Assembly: GCA_021734045.1 (NCBI GenBank)
Contig: JAIPJR010000045.1
Coordinates: forward strand, 1 to 24,389
Direction of reading: 5' to 3'
DNA from: Fidelibacterota bacterium
Lineage (GTDB): Bacteria; Fidelibacterota; UBA8477
DNA: 24,389 nt
In this document: in pieces, positions 24,356-24,389 of the stretch
How the letters are laid out: each line of letters starts with the position of its first letter
Position numbering within the stretch: the first letter of the stretch is position 1
Position numbers and translations under genes: made by a program
Notes under the pieces: generated by a model
What the model was told of the DNA's origin: nothing
The model's input: only the letters and a program-made list of their open reading frames with translations
Databases searched by the model: none

Positions 24356-24389
24356 ATGGGAAATACTCTAAAGATGGACAAACAAGACC
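24356..24389 (+). CDS. Partial IstA-like transposase, first 11 codons
   Basis: ATG at 24356 with GGGAG about 8 bases upstream reads MGNTLKMDKQD and then leaves the window. The start resembles IS21 transposase (IstA) N-termini, and it sits just inside a repeat-bearing IS end. Eleven residues alone cannot prove the family, so the call leans on the flanking repeats. Confidence 0.45.
   Translation, partial: MGNTLKMDKQD

Larger units (their letters stand above)
24251..24389 (+). mobile_element. Left end of a probable IS21-family insertion sequence (partial)
   Basis: From about 24251 (TGTCAGGGGGCAG) the sequence changes character. Two imperfect direct repeats of about 20 bases, beginning GGGGCAGT and ending AGGCCA, lie at 24257-24276 and 24281-24301. 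Multiple short repeats inside ends that begin with TG are typical of IS21 elements. A transposase-like start follows within 110 bases. The exact left end could be a few bases away, and the right end is outside the window. Confidence 0.55.

Overview
The window reads as a chromosomal segment of a Gram-negative bacterium of the FCB (Fibrobacterota-Chlorobiota-Bacteroidota) superphylum. Three secreted proteins end in type IX secretion (T9SS) style sorting domains, two of them with the PNPFNP motif. There is a PorV/PorQ-type barrel, a TonB-dependent receptor with an N-terminal carboxypeptidase-regulatory-like domain, and several lipoproteins. The mix of T9SS cargo with a MalEFG-type ABC importer, and the absence of a recognisable SusD, fits lineages such as Marinimicrobia, Calditrichota or Ignavibacteria better than classical Bacteroides. 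That placement is inference.

Almost every gene can be tied to starch/glycogen-type alpha-glucan use. Left block (1-3276, minus strand): a MalE-MalF fusion protein, a MalG-like permease and the first 27 codons of a lipoprotein, forming an inner-membrane sugar import operon with no ATPase gene in view. Divergent from it (3639-7832, plus) is a 1397-residue secreted amylase with two CBM48-like modules, Ig/DOMON-like modules, a GH13 domain and a T9SS tail. A minus-strand cluster (18833 down to 7940) follows: TonB receptor, a 1320-residue Asp-rich secreted protein, a PorV-like barrel, a three-module glucan-binding-like T9SS protein, a strong terminator, then a CBM48-esterase lipoprotein.

Right block: a parvulin-type peptidyl-prolyl isomerase lipoprotein (19066-20784, plus) diverges from the receptor operon. 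Tail-to-tail with it is a two-gene minus-strand operon of glycogen synthase glgA and a GH13 amylase lipoprotein, whose start overlaps the glgA stop. The window ends in what looks like the left end and first codons of an IS21-family element, about 160 bases upstream of glgA.

Model (inference): the T9SS amylase and CBM proteins bind and cut glucan at the surface; the TonB receptor, perhaps with the 1320-residue protein, brings oligosaccharides into the periplasm; the lipoprotein amylase and esterase trim them; MalEF/MalG import them; and GlgA rebuilds glycogen inside. The locus resembles a Sus-type polysaccharide utilisation locus rebuilt with T9SS cargo and an ABC importer and without SusD. 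No RNA genes or CRISPR arrays were seen.
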